From the NCBI GenBank assembly GCA_017460265.1, contig JAFUBJ010000410.1, positions 1 to 5,858 on the forward strand: DNA of 5,858 nucleotides, given 5' to 3'. The position numbers and the translations under genes are program-made. The DNA is from Atopobiaceae bacterium (lineage in GTDB: Bacteria; Actinomycetota; Coriobacteriia; Coriobacteriales; Atopobiaceae). This document shows positions 1 through 5,603 of this stretch, in pieces (the stretch's first letter is position 1; each line of letters starts with the position of its first letter). The notes below the pieces were generated by a model that was given only the letters and a program-made list of their open reading frames with translations, had not been told where the DNA came from and searched no databases.

Positions 1-19
1 AGCTCCCTCTGTCAACACG

Positions 20-48
20 AAAATAGAACCGCCTTCGCAACGCGACAA
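20..48 (-). promoter_or_regulatory. Candidate leftward promoter near the window's left edge
   Basis: Read on the minus strand, a TTGTCG hexamer (positions 43-48) and a TATTTT hexamer (20-25) are separated by exactly 17 bases, a reasonable sigma-70-type arrangement. Downstream on the same strand lies a GAGGGAG Shine-Dalgarno-like run (3-9), close enough to the edge that a start codon would fall just outside the window. Together they suggest a divergently transcribed gene to the left of the RpiR gene. The hexamers are only partial matches and the gene itself is not visible, so this is a weak call. Confidence 0.35.
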
Positions 49-107
49 TGCCCGCCGAGCCCTTTGGAAGTGGCTTTTAGGGGTGTCGCTCGCGGAGTTC
101 CGACGAA

Positions 108-124
108 TTGAAAACCATGTTCAA
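108..124. promoter_or_regulatory. Inverted repeat TTGAA-N7-TTCAA, candidate RpiR operator
   Basis: A perfect 5-bp inverted repeat, TTGAA at 108-112 and TTCAA at 120-124, is separated by seven bases and lies 43 bp upstream of the RpiR start codon. RpiR-family regulators bind as dimers to short inverted repeats and often control their own gene, so this is a plausible operator. The left arm overlaps a TTGAAA hexamer (108-113) that could serve as a -35 element, but no convincing -10 lies at the right distance, so the promoter of the RpiR gene is not assigned. Confidence 0.35.
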
Positions 125-167
125 GCCACAGTCGCAATAGTATGGGTGGTGGAAGGGAGCACAGGAG

Positions 168-1019
168 ATGGCAATACTCGACCAGCTAAGACAGAAGAGG
201 AGCTTCACCGCGAACGAGGTGGCCCTCGCCGACTACGTCCTTGGGCACGTGGACGAAGTCGCGAGGATGAACATAGGCGAGCTCTCTCAGGCGAGCTTCA
301 CCTCCAACGCGGCCATCGTGCGCCTGTGCCGCAAGCTGGGGCTCGACGGCTACCGCGACTTCCGCGTCGCCATCGCGAGCGAGGCCGAGCGCGCGAGGGG
401 CGTCTCGATGGAGGTGAACCCCGACTACCCCTTCGTGGAGGGCCAGTCCACGCGCGACATCATCAGCTCCGTGGCGCACCTCTCCGAGCAGGCGATCAAG
501 GCGAGCTATGCCTTGATCAACTCTTCCGACGTCCGCAAGGCGGCGCGCCTGATTCTTGGCGCGCGCCACGTGGCGCTCTACGCCGTGGGCGACTCGTGCG
601 CGACGGCTGAGGCCTTCGCCCTGCTCATGCTCAAGATCGGCGTGGTGTGCTTCGTCGGAGAGCAGCACGGAGACTCGACCGCCGTGAGCCACATCCTGGG
701 CCCCCAGGACGTGGCGGTGATAATCACGTACTCGGGAGGCCTTTTGGGCTTCGAGGACTCCGCCATGGGGGTGCTTCGCTCCCAGGGCTGCAAGACCATC
801 GTCATCACCGCCGACCGCTCCGTACCGGACCGCATGGCGGGCATCGACTGCACCATCTTCCTGCCAGAGGGAGAGTCACGGGGCGAGCGCGTGGTCACGT
901 ACTTCTCGCAGACATGCATCCGCTTCGTTCTGAACTGCATCTACGCGGAGGCGTTCGCCTCCAACTACCGCGGCAACATCGAGCGGCGCGACCGCATCAA
1001 CGAAACCGAGGTCTACTAG
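168..1019 (+). CDS. MurR/RpiR-family transcriptional regulator (HTH + SIS)
   Basis: A 283-residue cytoplasmic DNA-binding regulator, the usual length for the family. Residues 1-77 form the RpiR-type helix-turn-helix, with the recognition helix around residues 46-57 and the typical following motif G-L-D-G-Y-R-D-F (58-65). Residues about 105-245 form a SIS sugar-phosphate-binding domain; its first loop is VGDS (140-143) and its second T-Y-S-G-G (187-191). Family members sense phosphorylated sugars through SIS and repress or activate sugar-catabolic genes. The ATG start is supported by GGAAGGGAG (151-159), eight bases upstream. The next gene on the same strand begins 64 bp downstream and encodes a PTS EIIB/ROK fusion, which fits a sugar-control role. 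An inverted repeat at 108-124 may be its own operator. The family call is firm; the effector sugar is unknown. Confidence 0.93.
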   Translation: MAILDQLRQKRSFTANEVALADYVLGHVDEVARMNIGELSQASFTSNAAIVRLCRKLGLDGYRDFRVAIASEAERARGVSMEVNPDYPFVEGQSTRDIISSVAHLSEQAIKASYALINSSDVRKAARLILGARHVALYAVGDSCATAEAFALLMLKIGVVCFVGEQHGDSTAVSHILGPQDVAVIITYSGGLLGFEDSAMGVLRSQGCKTIVITADRSVPDRMAGIDCTIFLPEGESRGERVVTYFSQTCIRFVLNCIYAEAFASNYRGNIERRDRINETEVY

Positions 1020-1058
1020 TAGGCCAGGCACAACGCCGTGTCTGTGCCGTTTGGCGAG

Positions 1059-1069
1059 GGTTGACAACC
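1059..1069. promoter_or_regulatory. 11-bp palindrome GGTTGACAACC upstream of the EIIB-ROK gene
   Basis: A perfect inverted repeat with five-base arms (GGTTG at 1059-1063, CAACC at 1065-1069) around a single central A lies 14 bp before the ATG at 1084, in the 64-bp gap after the RpiR gene. It could be an operator or a small leader hairpin. It also contains an exact TTGACA (1061-1066), but no -10 hexamer follows at a usable distance before the gene starts, so I read it as a possible protein-binding site and not a promoter. Confidence 0.3.
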
Positions 1070-1073
1070 GATT

Positions 1074-1080
1074 GGAGAGG
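1074..1080 (+). promoter_or_regulatory. Ribosome-binding site deciding the EIIB-ROK start
   Basis: The purine run GGAGAGG ends three bases before the ATG at 1084 (GGAG core six bases away). The upstream in-frame TTG at 1051 has no Shine-Dalgarno sequence before it, and starting there would put the ribosome-binding site and the palindrome at 1059-1069 inside the coding region. The ATG at 1084 is therefore the better start. Confidence 0.7.
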
Positions 1081-1083
1081 GCC

Positions 1084-2517
1084 ATGGAGCTCATAGGAAA
1101 GTCGTTCAGGAACTGGATCCTCCAACAGGAGGTCAAGGGCTTTGTCGCGGCCGCCACCGACGACGACCACATCCGCTTCGAGGGGGAGAGTGCCCTCGCT
1201 GAGGTGAACGTCTACGCCATGGACGGCGCCCCAGAGATCGTGGAGCTGCGCATAGAGGAGACCCGTACGGGCGAGACGACCTTCTTCCTGCACTTCGAGC
1301 TCGAGGAAGAGACGCGTGCGCGCCAGCTCGCCCTCGAGATGCTTGACGCCCTGTCCGACCAAGGGAGTGGGCAGGCGATGCGCGTTCTGCTGACCTGTAC
1401 CACCGGCATGACCACCTCCATGTTCGCCGCAAAGATGAACGAGGTAGCCAAGCTCCTGTCGGTGGGCTACGAGTTCTCCGCCCTGCCTATCGGCCAGGCG
1501 ATCGCAGAGGCCTCGGCATACGCCGCCGTGCTGCTTGCCCCCCAGGTTGGCCATCGGAGGAACGAGGTCGCAGACGCCGCCTCAGGCGCGCCGGTCATCC
1601 CCCTTCCCGCAAGGCTCTTCGCCTCTTATGACGCGGGGGCCGCCGTGCGTCTGGTCATGGACGCGCTCTCGGGCGACTCCTCGAAGGCAGACCATGAGCT
1701 CCTGAGACCCAAGCGCGACCTCAAGCTGGCGGGCAGGAGCGTCATGCTGTTGTCGGTCATCAATGGGACGGAGCCGCGCTGCGGGGCGCGATCCACGAGC
1801 ATCGGCTATCGCGTGCTCAAGGATGGCGAGATCGTTCTCGAGGGCGAGGCACAGAAGCGAGACTTCGGCTACCGTGACGTGGAGGACGTGCTTGCCGCGG
1901 CCGCGCTTCTCGGCGCGGACGTGCACGCGCTCGACGCAATCGCCGTGTCGGTCCCGGGTACGGTGATCGATGGCGTGGTGAGCATGCCCAACAATGGGCT
2001 TGACGACTACGACCTGCAGGGCCATATCGCCGAGCGCTACGGTGTGCCCGTTGTCGTGGAGAACAACGCGCGCGCAGCCGCCATCGGATGCTACGTAAGC
2101 CAAGACCGCTACGATTCCGTCGCGTTCCACACGCAGCGCACGGGAGCCTGGGTGGGTGGCCAGGGCAACGTCGTCCACGGCCGGGCCCTGCGCGGACTGG
2201 CCTCGCAGTCGGGCGAGCTCGCACCCATCGCACGCCGCAGGTACGACCGCGACGAGGTTGCAGAGATGGCCTGGTCGCCCGAGGGCATGCGGCGCATCGT
2301 GGCAGACTACCTGGTCGACAACGTGTGCATGCTGGCTCCGCAGGCCGTCTACGTGGCATGTGAGCTCGTGGACGACATGGACGCGTTGCGCGGGGAGCTC
2401 GCGGCCGACCTCCCCGAACGCGCCATACCAGAGCTCGTGGCAGTCGACGACTACCGCGAGAGGTCATACCTCGGGGTACTTGCCCTCAGCATGCAAGAAA
2501 TCGAGCGGCGGCAATAG
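1084..2517 (+). CDS. PTS EIIB (lactose/cellobiose type) fused to a degenerate ROK domain
   Basis: A 477-residue soluble protein in three parts. Residues 1-98 form an acidic domain I do not recognise. Residues 99-205 match a lactose/cellobiose-type PTS EIIB: beta strand MRVLLT, then the active-site loop C-T-T-G-M-T-T-S with phosphorylatable Cys105, and the later L-L-A-P-Q-V motif (P153). Residues about 219-465 resemble a ROK-family sugar kinase/repressor domain: VSVPGTVIDGVV (288-299), GVPVVVEN-N-A-R-A-A-A (320-333), the glycine-rich W-V-G-G-Q-G (356-361) and S-G-E-L (376-379). The kinase signatures are broken: the DxGGT phosphate loop reads S-V-I-N-G-T (224-229), the catalytic Asp of ENDA is Asn328, the His of GEIGH is Pro381, and the CxCGxxGC zinc cluster is absent. 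No EIIA, EIIC or HTH accompanies it here. By inference it is a phosphorylation-responsive sensor or regulator working with the upstream RpiR gene, not a sugar kinase. Confidence 0.82.
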   Translation: MELIGKSFRNWILQQEVKGFVAAATDDDHIRFEGESALAEVNVYAMDGAPEIVELRIEETRTGETTFFLHFELEEETRARQLALEMLDALSDQGSGQAMRVLLTCTTGMTTSMFAAKMNEVAKLLSVGYEFSALPIGQAIAEASAYAAVLLAPQVGHRRNEVADAASGAPVIPLPARLFASYDAGAAVRLVMDALSGDSSKADHELLRPKRDLKLAGRSVMLLSVINGTEPRCGARSTSIGYRVLKDGEIVLEGEAQKRDFGYRDVEDVLAAAALLGADVHALDAIAVSVPGTVIDGVVSMPNNGLDDYDLQGHIAERYGVPVVVENNARAAAIGCYVSQDRYDSVAFHTQRTGAWVGGQGNVVHGRALRGLASQSGELAPIARRRYDRDEVAEMAWSPEGMRRIVADYLVDNVCMLAPQAVYVACELVDDMDALRGELAADLPERAIPELVAVDDYRERSYLGVLALSMQEIERRQ

Positions 2518-2549
2518 CGCATAGCGGGCATCGGGCACCACCTTCTCCC

Positions 2550-3302
2550 CTACTCCCCAAAGCCCGTGCTGTGATGGTAGCGACGCCGGTAGTCGGTGGG
2601 CGTGTGGCCCGTGGTCTGGCGGAACACCTTGGAGAAGTAGCTCTGGCTTGAGAAGCCGAGGGCCGTGGCTATCTGCTGGGCGGTGTAGTCGGAGTACTTG
2701 AGCATGTTCTTGGCCGTGGCTATGCGCTCGCGCTGCACGTACTCGGTGACGGAGAGGCCGGTCTCGCGCTTGAACAGCGTGGAGAGGTAGCTCGCATTGA
2801 GCCCCACATGCTCCGCGAGGTCCGCCAAGCTCACGTGACCATCCAGGTGGAAGCGGATGTAGTCCTGGCACTGCACCACCGGAAGCGAGAACACCGTCTC
2901 TTTCTTGATGTTGGCCATGCGCTGCGTGTAGAAGGCGAACATGTCGCAGTGCAGCTCCTTGACCTCCTCCACGCTCTGCAGCCGGTCCATGCGCAGGATG
3001 TAGAGGTCGCTCGCGTTGTAGGCGGTCTCTGAGTCCATGCCCTCCTCGATGCAGTAGCGCGACACGAGGGCGATCGACGCCACGAAGAGGTACTTCTGGT
3101 TGCGCAGCGGGTCGTCGGACACGTGGCCGGGGAGGTCCGAGTCCAGCATGCGGCGGCACTCCTCCACCGAGCGCATGTCGCCGGCGCGCAGCAGGTCGTA
3201 CTGCAGCATGTCCTCATTCTGCGTGTGGTGGCGCTTGCCCCGCTCGGCGTTGACGAAGGCGAGGTAGCTGACGCTCCTCTCATCGACCTGCGTGCGTGGC
3301 AT
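2550..3302 (-). CDS. AraC/XylS-family transcriptional regulator
   Basis: A 250-residue DNA-binding regulator. Residues about 145-245 form the AraC double helix-turn-helix: the first HTH is at 158-182 (SLADLAEHVGLNASYLSTLF), the second at 207-235, with the family signature A-L-G-F-S-S-Q-S-Y-F-S-K-V-F-R (214-228) and the closing G-x-T-P-x-x-Y-R (232-239). The N-terminal 140 residues look helical and contain P-L-R-N-x-K-Y-L-F-V (65-74), a style seen in YesN-like regulators of Gram-positive bacteria; there is no obvious cupin arabinose-binding domain. The ATG at 3302 is chosen because AAAGGGAG (3307-3314) precedes it; an in-frame TTG at 3320 lacks a ribosome-binding site. The gene diverges from the MFS-SDR cassette, its likely target, and converges on the EIIB-ROK gene with a 32-bp gap that holds no evident terminator. 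The inducer is unknown. Confidence 0.93.
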   Translation of the reverse strand: MPRTQVDERSVSYLAFVNAERGKRHHTQNEDMLQYDLLRAGDMRSVEECRRMLDSDLPGHVSDDPLRNQKYLFVASIALVSRYCIEEGMDSETAYNASDLYILRMDRLQSVEEVKELHCDMFAFYTQRMANIKKETVFSLPVVQCQDYIRFHLDGHVSLADLAEHVGLNASYLSTLFKRETGLSVTEYVQRERIATAKNMLKYSDYTAQQIATALGFSSQSYFSKVFRQTTGHTPTDYRRRYHHSTGFGE

Positions 3303-3337
3303 GAGGCTCCCTTTCGTCAAGTATCAATCAACCAAAG

Positions 3338-3366
3338 ATAGTACCAAGTGCCAAGAGATGTTGCAA
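3338..3366 (-). promoter_or_regulatory. Promoter of the AraC-family gene
   Basis: On the minus strand, TTGCAA (3361-3366) and TACTAT (3338-3343) are separated by exactly 17 bases, a good sigma-70-type promoter. Transcription would begin near 3331, giving a leader of about 30 nt with the ribosome-binding site at 3307-3314. The spacer contains CCAAGT and CCAAGA (3344-3349, 3351-3356), the same core repeated at the start of the divergent MFS gene, so autoregulation by the AraC protein is plausible. I could not pick a convincing -10/-35 pair for the rightward MFS transcript. Confidence 0.6.
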
Positions 3367-3429
3367 AAGTGGCAGGCTCGCACTCCGTAGACTTCTTTGC
3401 CAATGAAGGGCCGGAGAAGAAAGAAGTGA

Positions 3430-3467
3430 GCCAAGTATGTCCACAACCAAGCCAAGTTTTGCCAAGT
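3430..3467 (+). repeat. Three exact GCCAAGT repeats at 21- and 10-bp spacing
   Basis: The 7-mer GCCAAGT occurs at 3430-3436, 3451-3457 and 3461-3467, spacings of 21 and 10 bp, or about two and one helical turns. Related cores lie further left: ACCAAGT at 3343-3349, GCCAAGA at 3350-3356 and GCCAATG at 3399-3405. AraC-family proteins commonly bind direct-repeat half-sites on one face of the helix, so these are candidate sites for the divergent regulator. Two of the three copies fall inside the first ten codons of the MFS gene, so part of the pattern could come from coding constraint. Confidence 0.4.
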
Positions 3468-4633
3468 TCTGTGCGCTAGAGGCGCTGCACTGGGCGGTGA
3501 TGGCCGCCGTGCAGGGCCTCATGAGCACCTACATGTCAGTCTCGGGGATGCCCGACGCGGTGCTCTCCACCGTGCAGGCATGCTACCTGATGGCCGCGTT
3601 TGCCGGCGCGCTCTTCTGGGGAGGTCGCATCGACGAGGCCGGCAGCCACCGCAGGTTCTTCGTGCTGGGCGTGGCCGCCTCCCTCGTGACCTGCGTGGCA
3701 ACCTGCCTCCTCATCGGCAACTACCTGCTCTGTGGCATCGCCTATGCCGCCTACGGTTTCATGGTGGTGCCCGTTGCCACCAACCTCGACGCCTGGGTCA
3801 TGGACTCCTTCCCCGAGCGTGCCGACGCCGCCGGACGCGCTCGTTCCTTCGCCACGGGCGGCTACGCGCTCTGCATGCTGCTCTACGGCCAGCTCATCAA
3901 GCACTTCGGCTACAGCGTGATCTGGGTCGCCGCCTGCGTGGCCGTGCCTCCCACCATCGCGCTCGCACTCACGCAGCCCGATGCCGTGCGCACCGGTGCC
4001 GCCAAGAAGAAGGAGATAGTCGGCCCCGCCCAGGTGGCCTCGCTCATGCGGATCCCGCTCTACGCCCTGCTCGTGATCGTGGTCTTCCTCAACGGCTTTG
4101 CCATCAGCCCGCTCAACTACATGCGCACCGTGGTTCTGCAGAACGTGGGCGCCGACGTCTCCTACATCGGCTTCGACTCCTTCGTGGGCTGCCTCGCCCA
4201 GCTGCCATTCCTGGTGTTCTCCGGCTACTGGCTGCGCTTTCCCAAGGAGAAGCGCCTGCTCGCGGGCATCGCGCTGCCCTTCGGCTATGCCGTGCTCACG
4301 GCATTCTGCCACCAGCCCGTCACCTCGACGCTCGCCTTCATGCTCAACAACATGAGCTTCGGCATCCTCTACCCCTCCATGCGCGAGATCACCCGCGAGA
4401 GCGTGCCCGAGGAGCTCTTCAACAGCGCGAGCAGCCTCATCGACGTCTGCTACGGGCAGCTGCCTGGCATCATCAGCCTGCTCGCCGCGGGCCCACTGCT
4501 GAACGTCTTCGGCATCCGCGGCCTCTCCTTCGCCTGCGCCGCCGCCCAGGCCGTGACGCTCACGGTGCTCGTGACTGGCTTGGCTCGCCTGACCACGCAA
4601 CGCCCAGAACAACAAGCTGCCATCAGCAAGTAA
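3437..4633 (+). CDS. MFS transporter, 12 transmembrane segments
   Basis: A 398-residue inner-membrane carrier with about twelve hydrophobic segments in two halves, split by a basic cytoplasmic loop around residues 180-205 (A-K-K-K-E at 189-193). Approximate segments are 12-32, 43-63, 74-93, 95-115, 138-156, 159-178, 206-228, 243-264, 273-291, 295-315, 338-358 and 362-384. The loop between segments 2 and 3 is a degenerate MFS motif A, G-G-R-I-D-E-A-G-S-H-R-R (62-73), keeping Asp66 and the basic pair. The general look is of the LacY/nucleoside-symporter side of the superfamily, suggesting proton-coupled uptake of a small polar solute; direction and substrate are inference. The ribosome-binding site is weak (purine-rich 3413-3426), yet the ATG at 3437 places the first membrane helix near residue 12. 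The SDR gene follows after 15 bp, so the two are probably co-transcribed. Confidence 0.9.
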   Translation: MSTTKPSFAKFCALEALHWAVMAAVQGLMSTYMSVSGMPDAVLSTVQACYLMAAFAGALFWGGRIDEAGSHRRFFVLGVAASLVTCVATCLLIGNYLLCGIAYAAYGFMVVPVATNLDAWVMDSFPERADAAGRARSFATGGYALCMLLYGQLIKHFGYSVIWVAACVAVPPTIALALTQPDAVRTGAAKKKEIVGPAQVASLMRIPLYALLVIVVFLNGFAISPLNYMRTVVLQNVGADVSYIGFDSFVGCLAQLPFLVFSGYWLRFPKEKRLLAGIALPFGYAVLTAFCHQPVTSTLAFMLNNMSFGILYPSMREITRESVPEELFNSASSLIDVCYGQLPGIISLLAAGPLLNVFGIRGLSFACAAAQAVTLTVLVTGLARLTTQRPEQQAAISK

Positions 4634-4648
4634 GAGAAAGGAACCGTC

Positions 4649-5377
4649 ATGCAGGACATCAAGGGAAAGGTCGCCGTCATCACCGGCGCGAGCTCGGGAT
4701 TTGGCAAGGCGAGCGCCTATGCGCTGGCACGCGAGGGCGTGAACCTCGTGCTCACCGCGCGCAGCGAGGACAAGCTCGCCGCCATCTGCGCGGACTGCGA
4801 AGGGCTCGGCGTGCGCGCCGTGTACGTGGCGGGAGACTGCCGCGACGAACGGAACGCCACCGGCGTGGTGGCCAAGGAGGTCGCGGAGTTCGGGCGCATT
4901 GACATCCTGCTCGCGAACGCGGGCATCTGCATCTCGGGGCCGTTCTTGGAGTCCACCTTGGAGATGTACGACGAGCAGATGGACACCAACATGCGCTCCA
5001 TGTACGCCATCTGCCTGCACGCGCTGCCCGAGATGCTCAAGCAGGAGGAGTCGCAGCTCATCGTGGTCTCCAGCGTGACCGGCATCAACGGCCACGCAAA
5101 CGAGGCTGCCTACTCCGCCCCCCAGGTCGCACACCGCGGCGTGGCCCAGGCGCTCAACCGCGAGTCCCGCGATCAGGGCCTCAAGGTGGCCACCCTCTGT
5201 CCCAGCGCGGCCAACTCCATGTTCGACATCGGCCGCGCACGCACGGTGGAGGGCAACAACAACTCGCTGATGCTGCTCCCCGAGGACATCGCCGACGCCG
5301 TCGTCTTCATCTGCAAGCAGAGCAAGGCCACCTGCCGCGTGATGGAGATGAGCCTGGCCTCCATGGCGGGCAACTGA
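4649..5377 (+). CDS. SDR-family oxidoreductase lacking the catalytic lysine
   Basis: A 242-residue classical-length short-chain dehydrogenase, cytosolic and NAD(P)(H)-dependent. The Rossmann dinucleotide loop is T-G-A-S-S-G-F-G (12-19); the N-A-G motif is at 90-92. Lys20 and Arg38 (end of the second strand) favour NADP(H). The active-site tetrad can be placed as Asn114, Ser142 and Tyr155, but the fourth member, the Lys of YxxxK, is Gln159 (Y-S-A-P-Q). The later P-G motif reads P-S (185-186). In well-studied SDRs this Lys holds the nicotinamide ribose and lowers the Tyr pKa, so activity may be reduced or altered. Codons at 158-159 (CCC CAG) each differ from the common ACC AAG by one A-to-C change, so sequence error is possible. 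AAAGGAA (4637-4643) supports the ATG. It likely works on the solute brought in by the MFS carrier. The substrate is unknown; a sugar, polyol or hydroxysteroid are all conceivable. Confidence 0.9.
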   Translation: MQDIKGKVAVITGASSGFGKASAYALAREGVNLVLTARSEDKLAAICADCEGLGVRAVYVAGDCRDERNATGVVAKEVAEFGRIDILLANAGICISGPFLESTLEMYDEQMDTNMRSMYAICLHALPEMLKQEESQLIVVSSVTGINGHANEAAYSAPQVAHRGVAQALNRESRDQGLKVATLCPSAANSMFDIGRARTVEGNNNSLMLLPEDIADAVVFICKQSKATCRVMEMSLASMAGN

Positions 5378-5603
5378 GCCGCCCGGGATAGTCGGGGCGC
5401 TTGTCGCCGCAGTCGCAGGTGTCATCGGGTGGATCAAGCAGCCCCGAGTCGCTGAAAACTGTTTCCTTGACTCCCGGCCATCTGTTCCGGGCGTTCTGAC
5501 AAACGCTTCCATCTTCCGCCTTTGAAAGTAATCGACGATGGGCTGCATGGATAATCAAAGCAGGTTGAGAGGTGCCAAGGCACACGTCACGAGGAGGAGC
5601 AAC
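5378..5603. other. 226-bp non-coding gap between the two SDR genes
   Basis: No gene is supported here. Just after the first SDR stop is a weak hairpin (CGCCC 5380-5384 with GGGCG 5395-5399) without a T-run, so it is a poor terminator candidate. Further along are GAAA-N4-TTTC (5454-5465), an isolated TTGACT (5467-5472), a short inverted repeat GCGTT-N6-AACGC (5491-5506) and an isolated GATAAT (5550-5555). None of the hexamers pair at 16-18 bp spacing. The length and the symmetric elements suggest that the second SDR has its own promoter and operator, which I cannot pin down. Confidence 0.4.

Noticed and set aside
83..610. Plus-strand open frame overlapping the RpiR gene
   Set aside because: The translation is Arg/Gly-rich without domain features and overlaps a well-supported RpiR protein in another frame; no ribosome-binding site was evident.
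1061..1066. Exact TTGACA as a -35 box for the EIIB-ROK gene
   Set aside because: The matching -10 would fall inside the coding region around 1084-1089 and reads ATGGAG, which is not promoter-like; the hexamer is better explained as part of the palindrome.
1051..1083. TTG start at 1051 for the EIIB-ROK protein
   Set aside because: No Shine-Dalgarno sequence before it, while the ATG at 1084 has GGAGAGG directly upstream.
2518..2549. Bidirectional terminator between the convergent EIIB-ROK and AraC genes
   Set aside because: The 32-bp gap has no compact G/C stem followed by a T-run in either direction.
3303..3320. TTG start at 3320 for the AraC-family protein
   Set aside because: The ribosome-binding site AAAGGGAG (3307-3314) lies inside this extension and serves the ATG at 3302.
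5380..5399. Rho-independent terminator after the first SDR
   Set aside because: Only a five-base stem with a ten-base loop and no T-run follows, so it is listed only as a weak hairpin within the gap.
3536..5548. Very long open frame (670 codons) on the minus strand across the MFS and first SDR genes
   Set aside because: It lies antisense to two clearly recognisable proteins; its translation is low-complexity, rich in His, Gly, Ala and Glu, as expected from the complement of G/C-ending codons in high-GC DNA.
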